Shown: positions 1 through 8,992, numbered from the stretch's first letter. The stretch: DNA of 64,000 nucleotides from Helicobacter felis ATCC 49179 (GCF_000200595.1 NC_014810.2:1-64000); one strand, 5' to 3'. The notes: a model not told the origin generated them from the sequence alone. Numbers and translations are program-made.

Positions 1-78
1 CGCGGGTAAGCTTTAGTTTGGCGGGTTTTGGGGTTATGGCGCGCTATATTTTCGTGAAAACAAACATGTGTTGGGTTT

Positions 79-99
79 GCAAAAGCTGACAGCTTTTGC
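79..99. terminator. palindrome, probable intrinsic terminator
   Basis: A perfect 10-bp stem (GCAAAAGCTG / CAGCTTTTGC) around a single A is followed by a T-rich stretch, the layout of an intrinsic terminator. It may end a gene lying upstream of the window. I recognise no gene in positions 1-78. Confidence 0.5.
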
Positions 100-237
100 C
101 TTATTTTAGTTTACTTTTCTTAGTTGTGCGGGGCTCTACTTTAGTTCCACGCCGCGTGCGAATGTAAGATAATCGTTATAAGTTAACCCTTTTCTTTTTG
201 TGTTGAAAATTTTAGAATGCGCGCAAAAGGAGTTAAG

Positions 238-507
238 ATGCAACTCTATCACAAAATCCAAGAACTCATGCAGACTACAGAGCAAATTAAGGTCGAGAGT
301 GTGGGCCTTGTGGGGTTGGCTAGGAATACTCTTGTTAAACACGCTGAGAAATTAATAGAAACTGAGGGCGCGGATTTGACTAAACAACTTCAAAGCCAAA
401 TAGAGGCTAAATTCACGGAGTTAAAAGCCCAAGAGGCGTTAAAAGATTCTCTAAGCTCAATTTTTCTTATCTCGAAAGCTAAAGAGGGCGGAGGGTTTCC
501 TCTATAG
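238..507 (+). CDS. small hypothetical protein, helical
   Basis: An 89-residue protein I do not recognise. The ATG at 238 is preceded by AAGGAG at 5-nt spacing, so it is preferred over the in-frame ATG at 217. The chain looks mostly helical; residues around 50-75 are rich in Gln, Glu, Lys and Ala and could form a coiled coil. There is no signal peptide or membrane segment. It stands alone: positions 508-749 downstream hold no convincing gene, then a decayed pseudogene follows on the other strand. Confidence 0.45.
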   Translation: MQLYHKIQELMQTTEQIKVESVGLVGLARNTLVKHAEKLIETEGADLTKQLQSQIEAKFTELKAQEALKDSLSSIFLISKAKEGGGFPL

Positions 508-749
508 ACAATGTGTAAGCAGATGGTACGGTTTAAAATTCTTGTAGCGTTTCGCACATGCATAGTAGTGTGGATGCTTTTTTAATCATAAATTGCGGTT
601 TTAATGAGAAATTACACCATGACAGCTCGCTAGCCCTCAAATTTAGTTTTTAAACTTAGGTAAAAAGTTAAAGTAGTGAATCAAGACATTCTCTCATTTG
701 TTCCCAAACCTCTAAAAGATGAACTAGATGTCAATTTTAAGCACTGTGA

Positions 750-1363
750 GATTCTTTTGCAACGCCAAACAAATCACGTTGTTAGACTTAAACGCTTGGA
801 GTTTATCTTGGGAATTAAGATACACACAGGGTGCGTTGTCGATGGAAATGAGGCGCAAGGAGTTTAGGTATTGTTGCAATGGCTTGGGGTTGTAGGTGTG
901 CTGTTGGAAGATTTATAGACACACTGCCTTAGCCTCTTTGTTTAAATATTGAAACTACAGGCAGGGAGTGGGGTTTTTGGGAAAATTTAATTACATCGCT
1001 TTAGCCAAAGGGACTTTTGGCTTGACAATAGAAACTGAATACTCAGTATCTTCAACAAGGTTACGCACACATGAGTAACACTTTCCCAATATAAACCCAT
1101 GGCGCTTTCATAGTCATTGGTAGCATCCCCCAAAAAAGCAAGGGCGCGCGCCTTACAATAGGTAATCCACGCCTCTAAATCTTGTGTCTTAACACCCCAC
1201 TAGAACGGATGATCTGAATTGTCAAAAAAATTATGTAACCTTGCCCCGCATTTTCGCCATTGTCAATTATATTTGTAACAAAGTCGTTACTTAGGGGCGA
1301 GAGATCCATGAAACCGGGTGGATTGTGTATATCGATGAATTTAAAATCCTAAAAAACGGCGCG
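750..1363 (-). pseudogene. decayed copy of a secreted four-Cys family gene
   Basis: On the minus strand this stretch matches, with many substitutions and broken frames, the 3' half of the intact gene at 45943-47184 and of its relative at 59816-61063. The recognisable part includes the C-terminal region (codons for ALQ and the KLQ...FKS block) and upstream sequence around 1080-1340. No open frame survives across it. It ends exactly where the Sel1-repeat gene at 1364 begins, so it marks a recombination junction. This is a non-functional relic of the family that fills 43.7-61 kb. Confidence 0.75.
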
Positions 1364-2638
1364 ATGTTAAAGAAGTCTATGATCGTGGTGTTTTTAGTAG
1401 TGGGCGTGCTGGGTGCTCAGGCAACACTTTTAGAGCAAGCAGAGGTAGCTTATAAGAGGAAAGACTACCCCAAAGCTTTTAAACTTTACAAACAGGAGGC
1501 ACAAAGAGGAGAGGCGCAGGCGTTCTATCATTTGGGCTTGATGTATTACTATGGGCAATATGTAAATATGGATATAAAGGGCAAAAAAGCCTTTAACTAC
1601 TTTAAGAAAGCCGGAGAGATGGGGGTAGCAGATGCCTATCTTGAGCTAGCAGACATGGTCGCAGATGGCAGAATAGCCAAAAATGCTAAGGGAGAGCCTT
1701 TTGCTTGCGAGAAAGCACTGTCATATGCTAACAAAGCCCTAGAGTTGAACCCAAAGAGGGCAGGTATCTATGAAAGAGTTGGATTTCTTTATCTTAGAGT
1801 TCAATGGAACAACCATACTTGCAGTCTTAAAGACTTTAGCCAATACTCCCAAGAAGTCCAATACAAGCAAAAAATTTTTCAAAAGGGGTCGTCTTATCTT
1901 GAAAAGGCGGGGGAAATGGGCGACTTTAATGCCTACACAACACTAGGCTACTATTATGCTGCGGGCGATTTCAGATTTGAGCGTAGCTTTAAAAAAGCCA
2001 AGCAATACTATCTTAAGGCAGTAGCGGTGCTAGAAAAAGCAGGGGTAAAGGGGGATAGCCAAGCCTATAATGAGCTGGGATTGATTTATCAAGATGAGAG
2101 CAGCAATCTTAGCACGGGGACTATCCTAGAAAATAGGCATAAAGCGGTGGCGTATTTTCAAAAGGCGGCGGCGATGGGGAATGCCTACGCCTACGCCAAC
2201 ATGGGAAAGTATGTAGATGAGAATAAGGCGATGGAGTATTACAAAAAGGCAGGGGAGTTAGGGGACGCACAGGGGTATATCAAGTTGGCACAAATGGAAG
2301 GGACACTGCTTAGCAAGAGTTTAGAGTATTTAAAAGCGACGGGAGATTTGGGAGATGAGGATGGTTATGGCATGCTTGGCGATATTTATTTTTATGGCGG
2401 TTGGGAAAAGGATGAAAATGACCCTAGTGCTCCCCATATCCCACGCGATTACAAAAAGGCAGCACATTACTACCAAAAATGCGCGGACATGGGGAATGCC
2501 TATTGTTATCTATCGTTAGCAAGCATGTATCAAAAGGGCTTAGGGGTGCCAAAAGATACCAAAAAAGCGCGCGCATACGAGGGGCATGGGAGGGATATCC
2601 TGTGTGTGGGAGAGGACTTGGATGATTATTGTGAGTGA
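1364..2638 (+). CDS. secreted Sel1-repeat protein
   Basis: About 424 residues. The N-terminus is a signal peptide (a lysine pair, a Val/Leu-rich core, and a likely cut after GAQA). The rest is a series of Sel1-like TPR repeats of about 36 residues with the usual YYxKAxExGxxxAYxxLGxxY pattern. Sel1 repeats form alpha-solenoids that bind proteins; in Helicobacter such proteins (Hcp family) are secreted or periplasmic. I start at ATG 1364 because the signal peptide begins there; an open frame runs back to GTG 1325, but that part is sequence derived from the neighbouring pseudogene. It overlaps the convergent gene at 2626 by 13 nt. The partner is unknown. Confidence 0.8.
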   Translation: MLKKSMIVVFLVVGVLGAQATLLEQAEVAYKRKDYPKAFKLYKQEAQRGEAQAFYHLGLMYYYGQYVNMDIKGKKAFNYFKKAGEMGVADAYLELADMVADGRIAKNAKGEPFACEKALSYANKALELNPKRAGIYERVGFLYLRVQWNNHTCSLKDFSQYSQEVQYKQKIFQKGSSYLEKAGEMGDFNAYTTLGYYYAAGDFRFERSFKKAKQYYLKAVAVLEKAGVKGDSQAYNELGLIYQDESSNLSTGTILENRHKAVAYFQKAAAMGNAYAYANMGKYVDENKAMEYYKKAGELGDAQGYIKLAQMEGTLLSKSLEYLKATGDLGDEDGYGMLGDIYFYGGWEKDENDPSAPHIPRDYKKAAHYYQKCADMGNAYCYLSLASMYQKGLGVPKDTKKARAYEGHGRDILCVGEDLDDYCE

Positions 2639-3456
2639 GGGGAGGAATCGCTTTTCCACTCTGGGTGTCTCTTTTGGATGGCTTCTAAGAGAGTTTTTGC
2701 GCTGTAAGGGCAGACATAAACTTTAGGGACATCTTTTTGTGTGAAATATTTAATGGGGCGATACTTTTTATAATAGTCATTGGTGTATGCTCCATTGGCA
2801 TCCACAACAAAGGTCGCTGTGTTGTCATCTAAAAATTTAAGATAGGTGATGCTACCACTAGGATTGATCTCTCCATCTTCCTCCCAAATCCTCAAGCGCT
2901 CTGATTTTGTCAGATCACCTCCCAAGTCGCTAAGAGTTTCTATGAGGTTGGTATAAACGATGGTAAAAATATCTCCCTTCACCTTGACATCTATAACGCG
3001 CCCAAACCTCGCGCTCTCTATATACTCCTCACCATCTAAACTATCTCCTTGATTAGCTGCTAACAAAGTGGGTTTATAATAGAGATTATAGTTTGGGTAG
3101 TTGGGCAATTCTTTAGTACCGTTTGGGTTTAGATCTAAAAGCTTTTGACAATCCCTAGGATGATCCACAAAGACCTTATCCCAAAAGGAACGCCCCCTAG
3201 AATCTGTGAGATTTGTATTAACTTTTAAAATCCTAGAGTCAGAAATATCGCCTTTGGTGAAGACAAATTGTTGGGGGATTGGATAGTAAATAGGATGGCC
3301 TTTGGTATCCACAAGATCATTGCCCTTAGAATCCATTAACAAAGAATCGATTTTGATGGTTTTAATCTCATACGACCCATCATTAACACTCTCTTCGTCT
3401 ATATTGTCCGTGGCATTTAAGAGTAATGTCAAGAGTAAAAAGATGAGAAATTTCAT
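2626..3456 (-). CDS. secreted hypothetical protein
   Basis: A 276-residue protein of unknown function. The first 16 residues form a typical signal peptide (Met-Lys then a Phe/Leu/Ile core). ATG is preceded by AAGGA on the minus strand. The mature part is mixed polar and beta-looking, with two Cys (in DCQK and VCPY) that could pair. No known domain is visible. It is convergent with the Sel1-repeat gene. Its size and export signal suit a periplasmic or secreted accessory protein, which is inference. Confidence 0.6.
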   Translation of the reverse strand: MKFLIFLLLTLLLNATDNIDEESVNDGSYEIKTIKIDSLLMDSKGNDLVDTKGHPIYYPIPQQFVFTKGDISDSRILKVNTNLTDSRGRSFWDKVFVDHPRDCQKLLDLNPNGTKELPNYPNYNLYYKPTLLAANQGDSLDGEEYIESARFGRVIDVKVKGDIFTIVYTNLIETLSDLGGDLTKSERLRIWEEDGEINPSGSITYLKFLDDNTATFVVDANGAYTNDYYKKYRPIKYFTQKDVPKVYVCPYSAKTLLEAIQKRHPEWKSDSSPHSQ

Positions 3457-3482
3457 TTTGTTCCTTGTTTGTCCATGTTCTT

Positions 3483-3692
3483 CTAGTCGGCACTAAAAGG
3501 GCAGTGATCCCGCTCTGAATCTGAGCTATACTTTTTGCATGCCTCTTGCAGTGCATTGAGATTGAGAAACTTGCGCCTACCTTTTGCAAAGCATGCACGC
3601 CTTAACTTATACAAGAGCGTAGCATTACCAAAATCTCCGTATCCGTTGTCTGTATATGTTCCTAAGAAATCATCCAGCCCCTCCTTGCCTTG
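3483..3692 (-). pseudogene. 3' fragment of a cysteine-containing protein gene
   Basis: On the minus strand an open frame of about 70 codons, ending in TAG at 3483-3485, runs without a start into the prophage junction near 3700. It encodes a Lys/Arg-rich tail with three cysteines ending in HCPFSAD. The rest of the gene is missing, apparently cut by the prophage rearrangement at 3693-3711. I could not assign it to a family. Confidence 0.5.
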
Positions 3693-3711
3693 CTAGCATC
3701 TCCATAGGGGC

Positions 3712-4264
3712 ATTTCTGCGCTTATGTCCCCACTCCTCGCGTTACCCTCAACAGCTTCAAGCGCACGCAAAATCTCCAAGAGGAGCGCGAAGTTAGGGCC
3801 TATATCCTCAAAAACATGGGCGATTTTGACATCACTAAAAGAATCCACACCCCCCAAGAGAAACACCGCATCGTGAATTTCATAATGGGCACACAGCAAC
3901 ATTTCGCCGTGGCTTTGGTGGTGCGTGTTCTCTTAGAAGCGCGCGGAGAGTTTGAAAAAAGCAATGTCCAAGTCTCCAACATGGCCAATAAAATCCTCAA
4001 ATGGATGCGCTTGTATCAAGAAAAGGGCATGGAAGGTCTGCAGAGCAAGGTGGGCAAACAACCCGGACAACATGAAAGCAAACGCAAATTTAATTTAGAA
4101 CTGATTAAAGAAGCGATTTTAGCTTTGGGCAGCAGCGGGGGGCATCATTGTTATAGCACATACTACCGCTATTATTTAGAATTAGAACGCGCCAAAAACC
4201 CCCATTTCAGCGCGCATTACTCCAAGTTCGTAGACCACGCCCGCAGGCTGATTGAGGGGGATAA
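3712..4264. repeat. left copy of 553-bp inverted repeat (transposase 5' sequence)
   Basis: This segment recurs in inverse orientation at 34892-35444. The encoded residues are identical over the whole length. At 3711/3712 and at 35444/35445 the sequences diverge at the third codon of the transposase; at the inner edge they diverge after GGGGGATAA. The copies bracket the entire prophage. Confidence 0.9.
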
Positions 4265-5402
4265 GCGCATCCAAATCTTTTTAAAAAAGGGCAAAGACGG
4301 GTTATTGCAACGCTACCCAGTGGGTGTCAAGCAAAAAGAATACATCAATGCAGAATGGCAAGTAGATAGCACGCGCATCGATTTTATGATGAAAATCAAA
4401 GACCCTAGCGCTAAAAAGGGCTACCGCGTGGCGCGCAAGGTCTTAAGCGCGGTGATTGACTCTTTTAGCGGAAGCGCATTTGCCCAATTAATTGACTCCA
4501 ACTCCAGCACCTCCCAGCTTAAAGTGCTTTTCAACGCCTTTAAACGCTTGGGCGTGCCTGATAAAATCCGCCATGACAATGGAAGCGATTATGCCAGCGC
4601 GCATTATCAAGGCTTTCTGAAAGCCAATAAGATTGAGAGCGTGGCGTGTACGCCTTATGAAGGCCGCCAAAAAGGTAAGATTGAGCGCTTTTTTGGGGTC
4701 TTGCATAGCAAATTAGAATGGCTCCCCGGCTATATCGGCAATGATGTGAGCAAACGCCAAAAAATCGAAGCCCAAAACGCGAGCAAAAAAGACACCCTAA
4801 GCGGGAAAGCCACACGAATCAATGAGGATGAGCTACTTTTTGAGGACGAGCTCCAATACATCATCGAGCACACTCTAGCCCAGCAATATAACAACTACAC
4901 CGCCCACGCCCCGCTCATTCCTAGCGCTGATGAGTTGGCCAAGATTTATAGCACTTTGGGCAAATCGCACACCCGCACCGTGCGCGCCTTTGGTGTGGAA
5001 ATTAACAACCAAACCTACACCAGCGCGCAAATCTGGGAAAAATGCGCCATAGGCGATAGCGTGGTTGTGGTTGAAAACCCTGATGACCCCGCTCAAGTCA
5101 GCCTTTACACCCCTAATAAGGAGTTTATTGGAGTGGCTAACTCTACGCATTTGGGCGCAGAGTGCATGGATTTAGAGGAATTTAGAAAAACCAAGTCGCA
5201 TTATTTAAAAACTCAGGTCAATCCGTTCTTAAAATCCATCACAGATGCCAGAATTAAAGCCAGCGCGCACAGAAAGAAAAAGGTGGGTGAAATTCTAGCC
5301 CAAAGAGTCGAGCAGAAAAAACCCCTCCAAGAGGCGATGAGCAAACAAGAAAAAATCAAACAAACCCTAGAACAAATCAGAAAGGCGGCAGGTTATGAGT
5401 GA
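3816..5402 (+). CDS. Mu-like transposase A (DDE), 5' end lost
   Basis: DDE-type transposase of Mu-like phages; it binds phage ends and performs replicative strand transfer. Visible: a helix-turn-helix-rich N-terminal half, then an rve/RNase H-like core with the first Asp in VDSTRIDF, the second in HDNGSDY and the Glu in GKIERFFG, followed by a beta-barrel and a basic helical tail. The first in-frame ATG is 3816. Sequence from 3714 encodes 34 further residues of the intact protein, but a stop lies in frame at 3705 and no start codon remains. The inverted copy at 35451 still carries the native start; full length would be about 565 residues. The A-B order with the next gene is that of Mu. Confidence 0.9.
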   Translation: MGDFDITKRIHTPQEKHRIVNFIMGTQQHFAVALVVRVLLEARGEFEKSNVQVSNMANKILKWMRLYQEKGMEGLQSKVGKQPGQHESKRKFNLELIKEAILALGSSGGHHCYSTYYRYYLELERAKNPHFSAHYSKFVDHARRLIEGDKRIQIFLKKGKDGLLQRYPVGVKQKEYINAEWQVDSTRIDFMMKIKDPSAKKGYRVARKVLSAVIDSFSGSAFAQLIDSNSSTSQLKVLFNAFKRLGVPDKIRHDNGSDYASAHYQGFLKANKIESVACTPYEGRQKGKIERFFGVLHSKLEWLPGYIGNDVSKRQKIEAQNASKKDTLSGKATRINEDELLFEDELQYIIEHTLAQQYNNYTAHAPLIPSADELAKIYSTLGKSHTRTVRAFGVEINNQTYTSAQIWEKCAIGDSVVVVENPDDPAQVSLYTPNKEFIGVANSTHLGAECMDLEEFRKTKSHYLKTQVNPFLKSITDARIKASAHRKKKVGEILAQRVEQKKPLQEAMSKQEKIKQTLEQIRKAAGYE

Positions 5403-5529
5403 CTAGGCCATATGCAGGGCTTTTACAAGCCTTGCCTATGCTCTAGCGTGCAAGAGCGGGGCAAATTTTAACAAGGAAAGGAAAAAGTAGATTTGGGTTT
5501 TTAGGGGGCTTGCGACCCCGCCTATTAAA

Positions 5530-5573
5530 CGCGTTAAACGCGCATTTAACGGGTATTGAATGGTTTTAAACAT
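5530..5573. promoter_or_regulatory. TTAAA/TTTAAC motif cluster between A and B
   Basis: The A-B intergenic region holds clustered GTTAAACGCG, ATTTAACG and GTTTAAA-like (TTTTAAAC) words. Similar clusters occur at 16569-16615 and 34035-34075, all in non-coding prophage DNA. They could be binding sites for a phage repressor or transposase, or nucleoid/gyrase sites; nothing in the sequence decides. Confidence 0.35.
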
Positions 5574-5595
5574 TTTATTGAAGAAAGGGCATTAA

Positions 5596-6465
5596 ATGCA
5601 TTTAGGAAAAGAATTAGAGGCCTTTATTTCTGAGTTTGGGCTCTCTCAAGCCCAAGTAGCGCGCAGCATCAACAAAAGCCCCGCGCTCATCTCAAGTTAC
5701 ATCAAGGGCACTTACAAGGCCAAAGATGTCAGCCAGCTAGAAAAAAGTTTGCAGGATTTTATGCTCAGCTACCGCACCAACGCCACACAAAGGCATGAGA
5801 TCGCTCAATTTGGGATTAAACCCCTAGAAAACTTTAAAAACGCGCATTTCATTATTGATCAAGCGGTGGTGTGCCAAGAGTCCTGCCTGCTTTATGGACA
5901 AGCAGGAAGTGGCAAAAGTGAAAGCTTGAAGGCTTACGCTCAAAAGACCCCACAGAGCGTTTTGTTGGAGGTTGTCCCAGAGGTGAGCAATAAGGACTTT
6001 TTAAAAGGCCTTTGTGAACTTTTGGGAGCAAGTCCGGCCAAAAGTGTAGCCCAAACCATCTTAAATTTGTCTAAACGATTGGGCGAGCGCGAGAGTATTT
6101 TGCTCGTGGATGAGGCCGAACACCTCAAAACTTCCAGCCTAGAAGCTCTGCGCCGCCTGCAAGATTTTACCAACACCCCTATGGTGCTCTGTGGCACGCC
6201 CCAGTTGCTCAAAAATCTCAAGGGGAAAAATGGGGAGCTTTTGCAACTTTATAGCCGTATTTCTCTCAAATACGAGTTTGGCGCGCCTTCTAAGGCAGAC
6301 TTTAATCTCCTCTTTGGAGATTTGGGCGCGCCTTTGCAAGCTATCACCAACAACTTGCGCCGTGCGTGCAAAATTTACAAAATGGCGACTCGTTTTGCTC
6401 AAATTAATGGGGGAGATTTGGACCAAAGTATCCAAGTTGTCGCCTCTATGTCTATTTTGGATTAG
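5596..6465 (+). CDS. Mu-like DNA transposition protein B (AAA+ ATPase)
   Basis: A 289-residue MuB-type ATPase that binds target DNA, delivers it to the transposase and gives target immunity. Residues 10-55 form a helix-turn-helix (SQAQVARSINKSPALISSYI), as in MuB. The Walker A motif is GQAGSGKS near residue 101 and Walker B is ILLVDEAEH near residue 170; a GTPQLL sensor follows. Length is close to MuB (about 312). It follows transposase A in the normal order, with a GAAGAAAGG-like ribosome binding site. Confidence 0.92.
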   Translation: MHLGKELEAFISEFGLSQAQVARSINKSPALISSYIKGTYKAKDVSQLEKSLQDFMLSYRTNATQRHEIAQFGIKPLENFKNAHFIIDQAVVCQESCLLYGQAGSGKSESLKAYAQKTPQSVLLEVVPEVSNKDFLKGLCELLGASPAKSVAQTILNLSKRLGERESILLVDEAEHLKTSSLEALRRLQDFTNTPMVLCGTPQLLKNLKGKNGELLQLYSRISLKYEFGAPSKADFNLLFGDLGAPLQAITNNLRRACKIYKMATRFAQINGGDLDQSIQVVASMSILD

Positions 6466-6474
6466 GGCGCGCGC

Positions 6475-6795
6475 ATGAACACAGCTAAGATGCTCAATTA
6501 CTTTATCAAGCGTTATTTTGGAAGCCGTGAGGCCTTTTTCGCGCTGCAAATCACGCGCATAGGCAAGCAAGAGGAAGCACGCTATTTATTCGCCCACTTG
6601 GTCTTGTGGCGTATCTTGCAAGAATCTAGCTTAGGGGGGATTAACGCCGCGCATGCCCAATTTAAAGTGTTGCAGCGTCTGAATTACTTACAAAAGAAAT
6701 TCCGGCCCAAAGAACTCAGAGACTTACAGCAACTAGCCACTTGGGAATACGCAAAGCGAATCTACAACCAAGAAACACAAAGGAGCGTTTCATGA
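6475..6795 (+). CDS. hypothetical prophage early protein
   Basis: A 106-residue, basic, helical protein directly after B (9-nt gap), overlapping the next start by 4 nt, so part of the early operon. Many Arg, Lys and aromatic residues suggest nucleic-acid or protein contact, but I recognise no domain. Mu-like phages carry several small unassigned genes here. Confidence 0.65.
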   Translation: MNTAKMLNYFIKRYFGSREAFFALQITRIGKQEEARYLFAHLVLWRILQESSLGGINAAHAQFKVLQRLNYLQKKFRPKELRDLQQLATWEYAKRIYNQETQRSVS

Positions 6796-6968
6796 TCTTC
6801 AAACTCTTGCTTAAAAAGCCCAAAAGAGCCCCACGAATCTATTACAAGAGCGCAGATGGCTTTTTTTACAGCGCGCATAACTACAAATTGAGCCCTTGCG
6901 GGCAGTTTGTGGTGCGCAAAAGCGATGGCGCGCAGGTCAACACCCTAGAGCGCACGATCAGCTACTAG
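6792..6968 (+). CDS. small hypothetical prophage protein
   Basis: A 58-residue protein. I take ATG 6792 because AAAGGAG lies just upstream; the open frame extends back to 6741 only through the overlapping gene. It is basic at the N-terminus, then has a compact aromatic pattern (ADGFFYSAHNYKLS) repeating similar short strands. Function unknown. Confidence 0.6.
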   Translation: MIFKLLLKKPKRAPRIYYKSADGFFYSAHNYKLSPCGQFVVRKSDGAQVNTLERTISY

Positions 6969-6975
6969 CTTTATT

Positions 6976-6994
6976 AAGCCCCCTTTGGGGGTTT
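6976..6994 (+). terminator. weak terminator-like hairpin
   Basis: AAGCCCCC-TTT-GGGGGTTT can fold into an 8-bp stem with one G-T pair. The following T-run is poor, so it may be an attenuating hairpin inside the early operon rather than a strong stop. Confidence 0.35.
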
Positions 6995-7033
6995 GCTTAA
7001 GGCTAGGGCCTTAAATTTAACACAAGGAGAACA

Positions 7034-7285
7034 ATGAATTACGGATTAGTGATGGAGTTGCAGATGATAAAAGTTATCTTCTTAGAAGAGCAGGCTAAAA
7101 ACGCCAAGCGCATCAGCCAATTAGATAAGGCAATTCGCCTCTGTGTTTCTCAAGAAGATGCCAAAGGGGCCAAAGCTACCCGCATGGAACAGGCCGAATA
7201 CTTGAAATGGGACAACTTGTGCAACCGCATGCTCATGATTTTAAACCGCAAAATCCGCAGACTAGGAGAAAAAGACAATGGATAA
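7034..7285 (+). CDS. small coiled-coil prophage protein
   Basis: An 83-residue protein with a good ribosome binding site (AAGGAG, 5 nt before ATG). Helical and charged throughout; no recognised domain. It overlaps the Gam-like gene by 8 nt and so is probably translationally coupled to it. Confidence 0.6.
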   Translation: MNYGLVMELQMIKVIFLEEQAKNAKRISQLDKAIRLCVSQEDAKGAKATRMEQAEYLKWDNLCNRMLMILNRKIRRLGEKDNG

Positions 7286-7700
7286 AGAGTTTATCAGCGA
7301 ACAACTTAAAAGTCTTAAAAAATTGGAGCTTTCAAAGCAGTTCAAAGTGGAAACACGCCTACATTTGAGCGCAGAAATTGAAGAACTCAATGAAAAAATT
7401 GAGCAACTTAAAGGGAGGATTGAAGAGCACGCGCGCGAGCACATCGCCGATTTCAACGGCAAAAAACAAATGGTGCTGCCTGAGGGCGTGCTCAAATTCA
7501 CCAAGAGCACCAAGGTAGTTGTGGATAAAGAAATGGAGGGGCTTGTGATTGAAACACTCAAAGAAATGGGGCTAAATCACTGCATCCAAGTCAAAGAGAG
7601 CTTAATTTTAAAGGCACTGGGCAATTTAGAGGAGGAAGTCCTGCAGGATTTAGGCGTAGAAAAGCTCACCACCTGTAATTTTAGTATCAGCGTGCAATGA
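7278..7700 (+). CDS. Gam-like host-nuclease inhibitor
   Basis: A 140-residue homologue of the Mu Gam family, which binds DNA ends and shields them from host exonucleases. Seen: a long N-terminal coiled coil (residues 1-55), then the family core with a GKKQMVLPEGVLKFTKS-like beta region and VKESLILKAL near residue 110. Mu Gam is about 170 residues, so this is a compact version. It lies in the early operon in the position expected for Mu-like phages and overlaps the following gene by 4 nt. Confidence 0.8.
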   Translation: MDKEFISEQLKSLKKLELSKQFKVETRLHLSAEIEELNEKIEQLKGRIEEHAREHIADFNGKKQMVLPEGVLKFTKSTKVVVDKEMEGLVIETLKEMGLNHCIQVKESLILKALGNLEEEVLQDLGVEKLTTCNFSISVQ

Positions 7701-7969
7701 GCCGTCATTTAGCCCTAACCCCTGAGCTCTATGAAAGCCTTTGTAGCGGGAGTTTTGAGCAAGTTCAAGCCCTCTTAAGGGGCAAAGAGCTCTACATTCC
7801 CCGCCCCAATGTCCGCGCCAAAATCGCCAAGTTTATTGAGCTCTACAATGGCCAAAATGGGCTTTCTTTGTGCGTGCGCTTAGGGCTCAACCAGCCCCAA
7901 TACATCCGCGCGCTCAAACTCTACAAAAAACAACATGCCCGTGTAAATACAGAGAAAAGTTGCTCGTAG
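7697..7969 (+). CDS. Mor-like transcription activator
   Basis: A 90-residue protein resembling the Mor/C family that switches Mu from early to middle/late transcription. The family signature is visible: a GKELYIPRP beta strand at residues 31-39 followed by a helix-turn-helix (KIAKFIELYNGQNGLSLCVRL then NQPQYIRALKLYKK). Mor itself is about 129 residues, so the N-terminal dimerisation part is short here. Placement at the end of the early operon, just before the first late-type promoter, fits the role. Confidence 0.7.
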   Translation: MSRHLALTPELYESLCSGSFEQVQALLRGKELYIPRPNVRAKIAKFIELYNGQNGLSLCVRLGLNQPQYIRALKLYKKQHARVNTEKSCS

Positions 7970-7996
7970 GAGATGTGGCTATTTTTATAAAGACAA

Positions 7997-8020
7997 GCCC
8001 ACTTATTATGTTAAGTGGGC
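7997..8020 (+). terminator. hairpin after the early operon
   Basis: GCCCACTTA and TAAGTGGGC form a perfect 9-bp stem with a 6-nt loop, 28 nt after the Mor-like gene. It probably ends the early transcript. The T-run is short, so strength is uncertain. Confidence 0.6.
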
Positions 8021-8054
8021 GTAACTTTCGCAACGCCACGCGCTTTTTTGTGCT

Positions 8055-8065
8055 AAAAATCTGGC
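8055..8065 (+). promoter_or_regulatory. candidate leaderless late promoter
   Basis: TAAAAAT ends 5 nt before the ATG at 8066. No Shine-Dalgarno sequence fits between, so transcription would start at or next to the start codon. The same geometry recurs at many late genes in this prophage. Confidence 0.45.
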
Positions 8066-8992
8066 ATGCGCATACTTTTACGATCAGATATTGAGATTTT
8101 AGAGAGCTCTCTGCAAGAGGACACGCCTGAATTTAACCCTCTGTGGCGTTATGAAGTCGGGCAAATTGTCAAAGAGGGCAACACCCTGTTTGAGTGCATC
8201 AAGCAGAGTGAAAAACCTAATTTAGAGAGCGATTTTAGGCAAATTGGGGCAGACAACACCATGCGCGCCTTTGATAGCGCGCCCAATTCTTTAAGCACCA
8301 TGCCCTTAGGGCAAGATATGCGCTTAAAAGTGCGCTCTGCTGGATGCTTGTATCTGACTAATTTTGTGTGCAACACCTTAGAAGTGCGCTTATATGATAC
8401 TAAGGGTTCTTTGCTCAAAGAGGAGATCGTAGGCAAGCAGGAAGAAACAGACTATAGAAGTTACTTTTTCAAACGCTCAATAGCCAAAGAGGGCAGTTAT
8501 CTTTTCCCCCACGTAGGCCCTGCGATCTATGAAGTGGTGCTTAAAAACACCGCCCAAGAGACTAAAACCCTTGCAGAAGCAGAGGGGATAAGGGTTTATG
8601 CCTTTGGAGGGGAAAGGGTGCTTAAGTCAGATGTGCCGGTGAGTTTGGGGGTGTTTTTCTGCGGGGAGTTGGTAGAACTGGGCACGACTCTATACAAGGG
8701 CGCGCTGAGTGTGGAGGATTTCTCCAAAGTAGAGGTGGACGAACACACCGGACTAACTAAAATCAAGCCCGGGGTTTATCGCAAATCTTATAAATTCACG
8801 ATCTTGGTTTTGTTAGAGAACTTGGATAACATCCTTGAGATATTGGTACGCCATAAAAGCATCCCTTCTATCTTAGAGCTTTCAGACGCGCTGGAGTGTT
8901 TGCGTCTTTTTGGGCTCATCAAGAGTGTTGATGTGAACTTTAATGACACCAAACGCGCGCATATTGATTTAGAGCTGCAGGAGTTGACCTAA
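8066..8992 (+). CDS. probable phage structural protein (tail or virion)
   Basis: A 308-residue protein of unknown family. Near residues 24-46 the pattern NPLWRYEVGQIVKEGNTLFECI resembles short carbohydrate-binding modules (aromatic-rich, W...G...Y) found in phage tail and fibre proteins. The middle is beta-rich; the C-terminal 100 residues look like a separate alpha/beta module. It is the first gene after the early block. Role as virion protein is inference from composition and place. Confidence 0.45.
   Translation: MRILLRSDIEILESSLQEDTPEFNPLWRYEVGQIVKEGNTLFECIKQSEKPNLESDFRQIGADNTMRAFDSAPNSLSTMPLGQDMRLKVRSAGCLYLTNFVCNTLEVRLYDTKGSLLKEEIVGKQEETDYRSYFFKRSIAKEGSYLFPHVGPAIYEVVLKNTAQETKTLAEAEGIRVYAFGGERVLKSDVPVSLGVFFCGELVELGTTLYKGALSVEDFSKVEVDEHTGLTKIKPGVYRKSYKFTILVLLENLDNILEILVRHKSIPSILELSDALECLRLFGLIKSVDVNFNDTKRAHIDLELQELT

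Noticed and set aside
676-867. Plus-strand ORF of 63 codons
   Set aside because: It runs antisense through the decayed secreted-family gene.
3383-3598. Minus-strand ORF of 71 codons near the prophage border
   Set aside because: Its frame conflicts with the better C-terminal fragment frame ending at 3483, and it overlaps the 5' end of the secreted gene.
8001-8024. Hairpin considered as an IS605 end
   Set aside because: It sits just after the Mor-like gene with no TnpB nearby; an early terminator explains it better.
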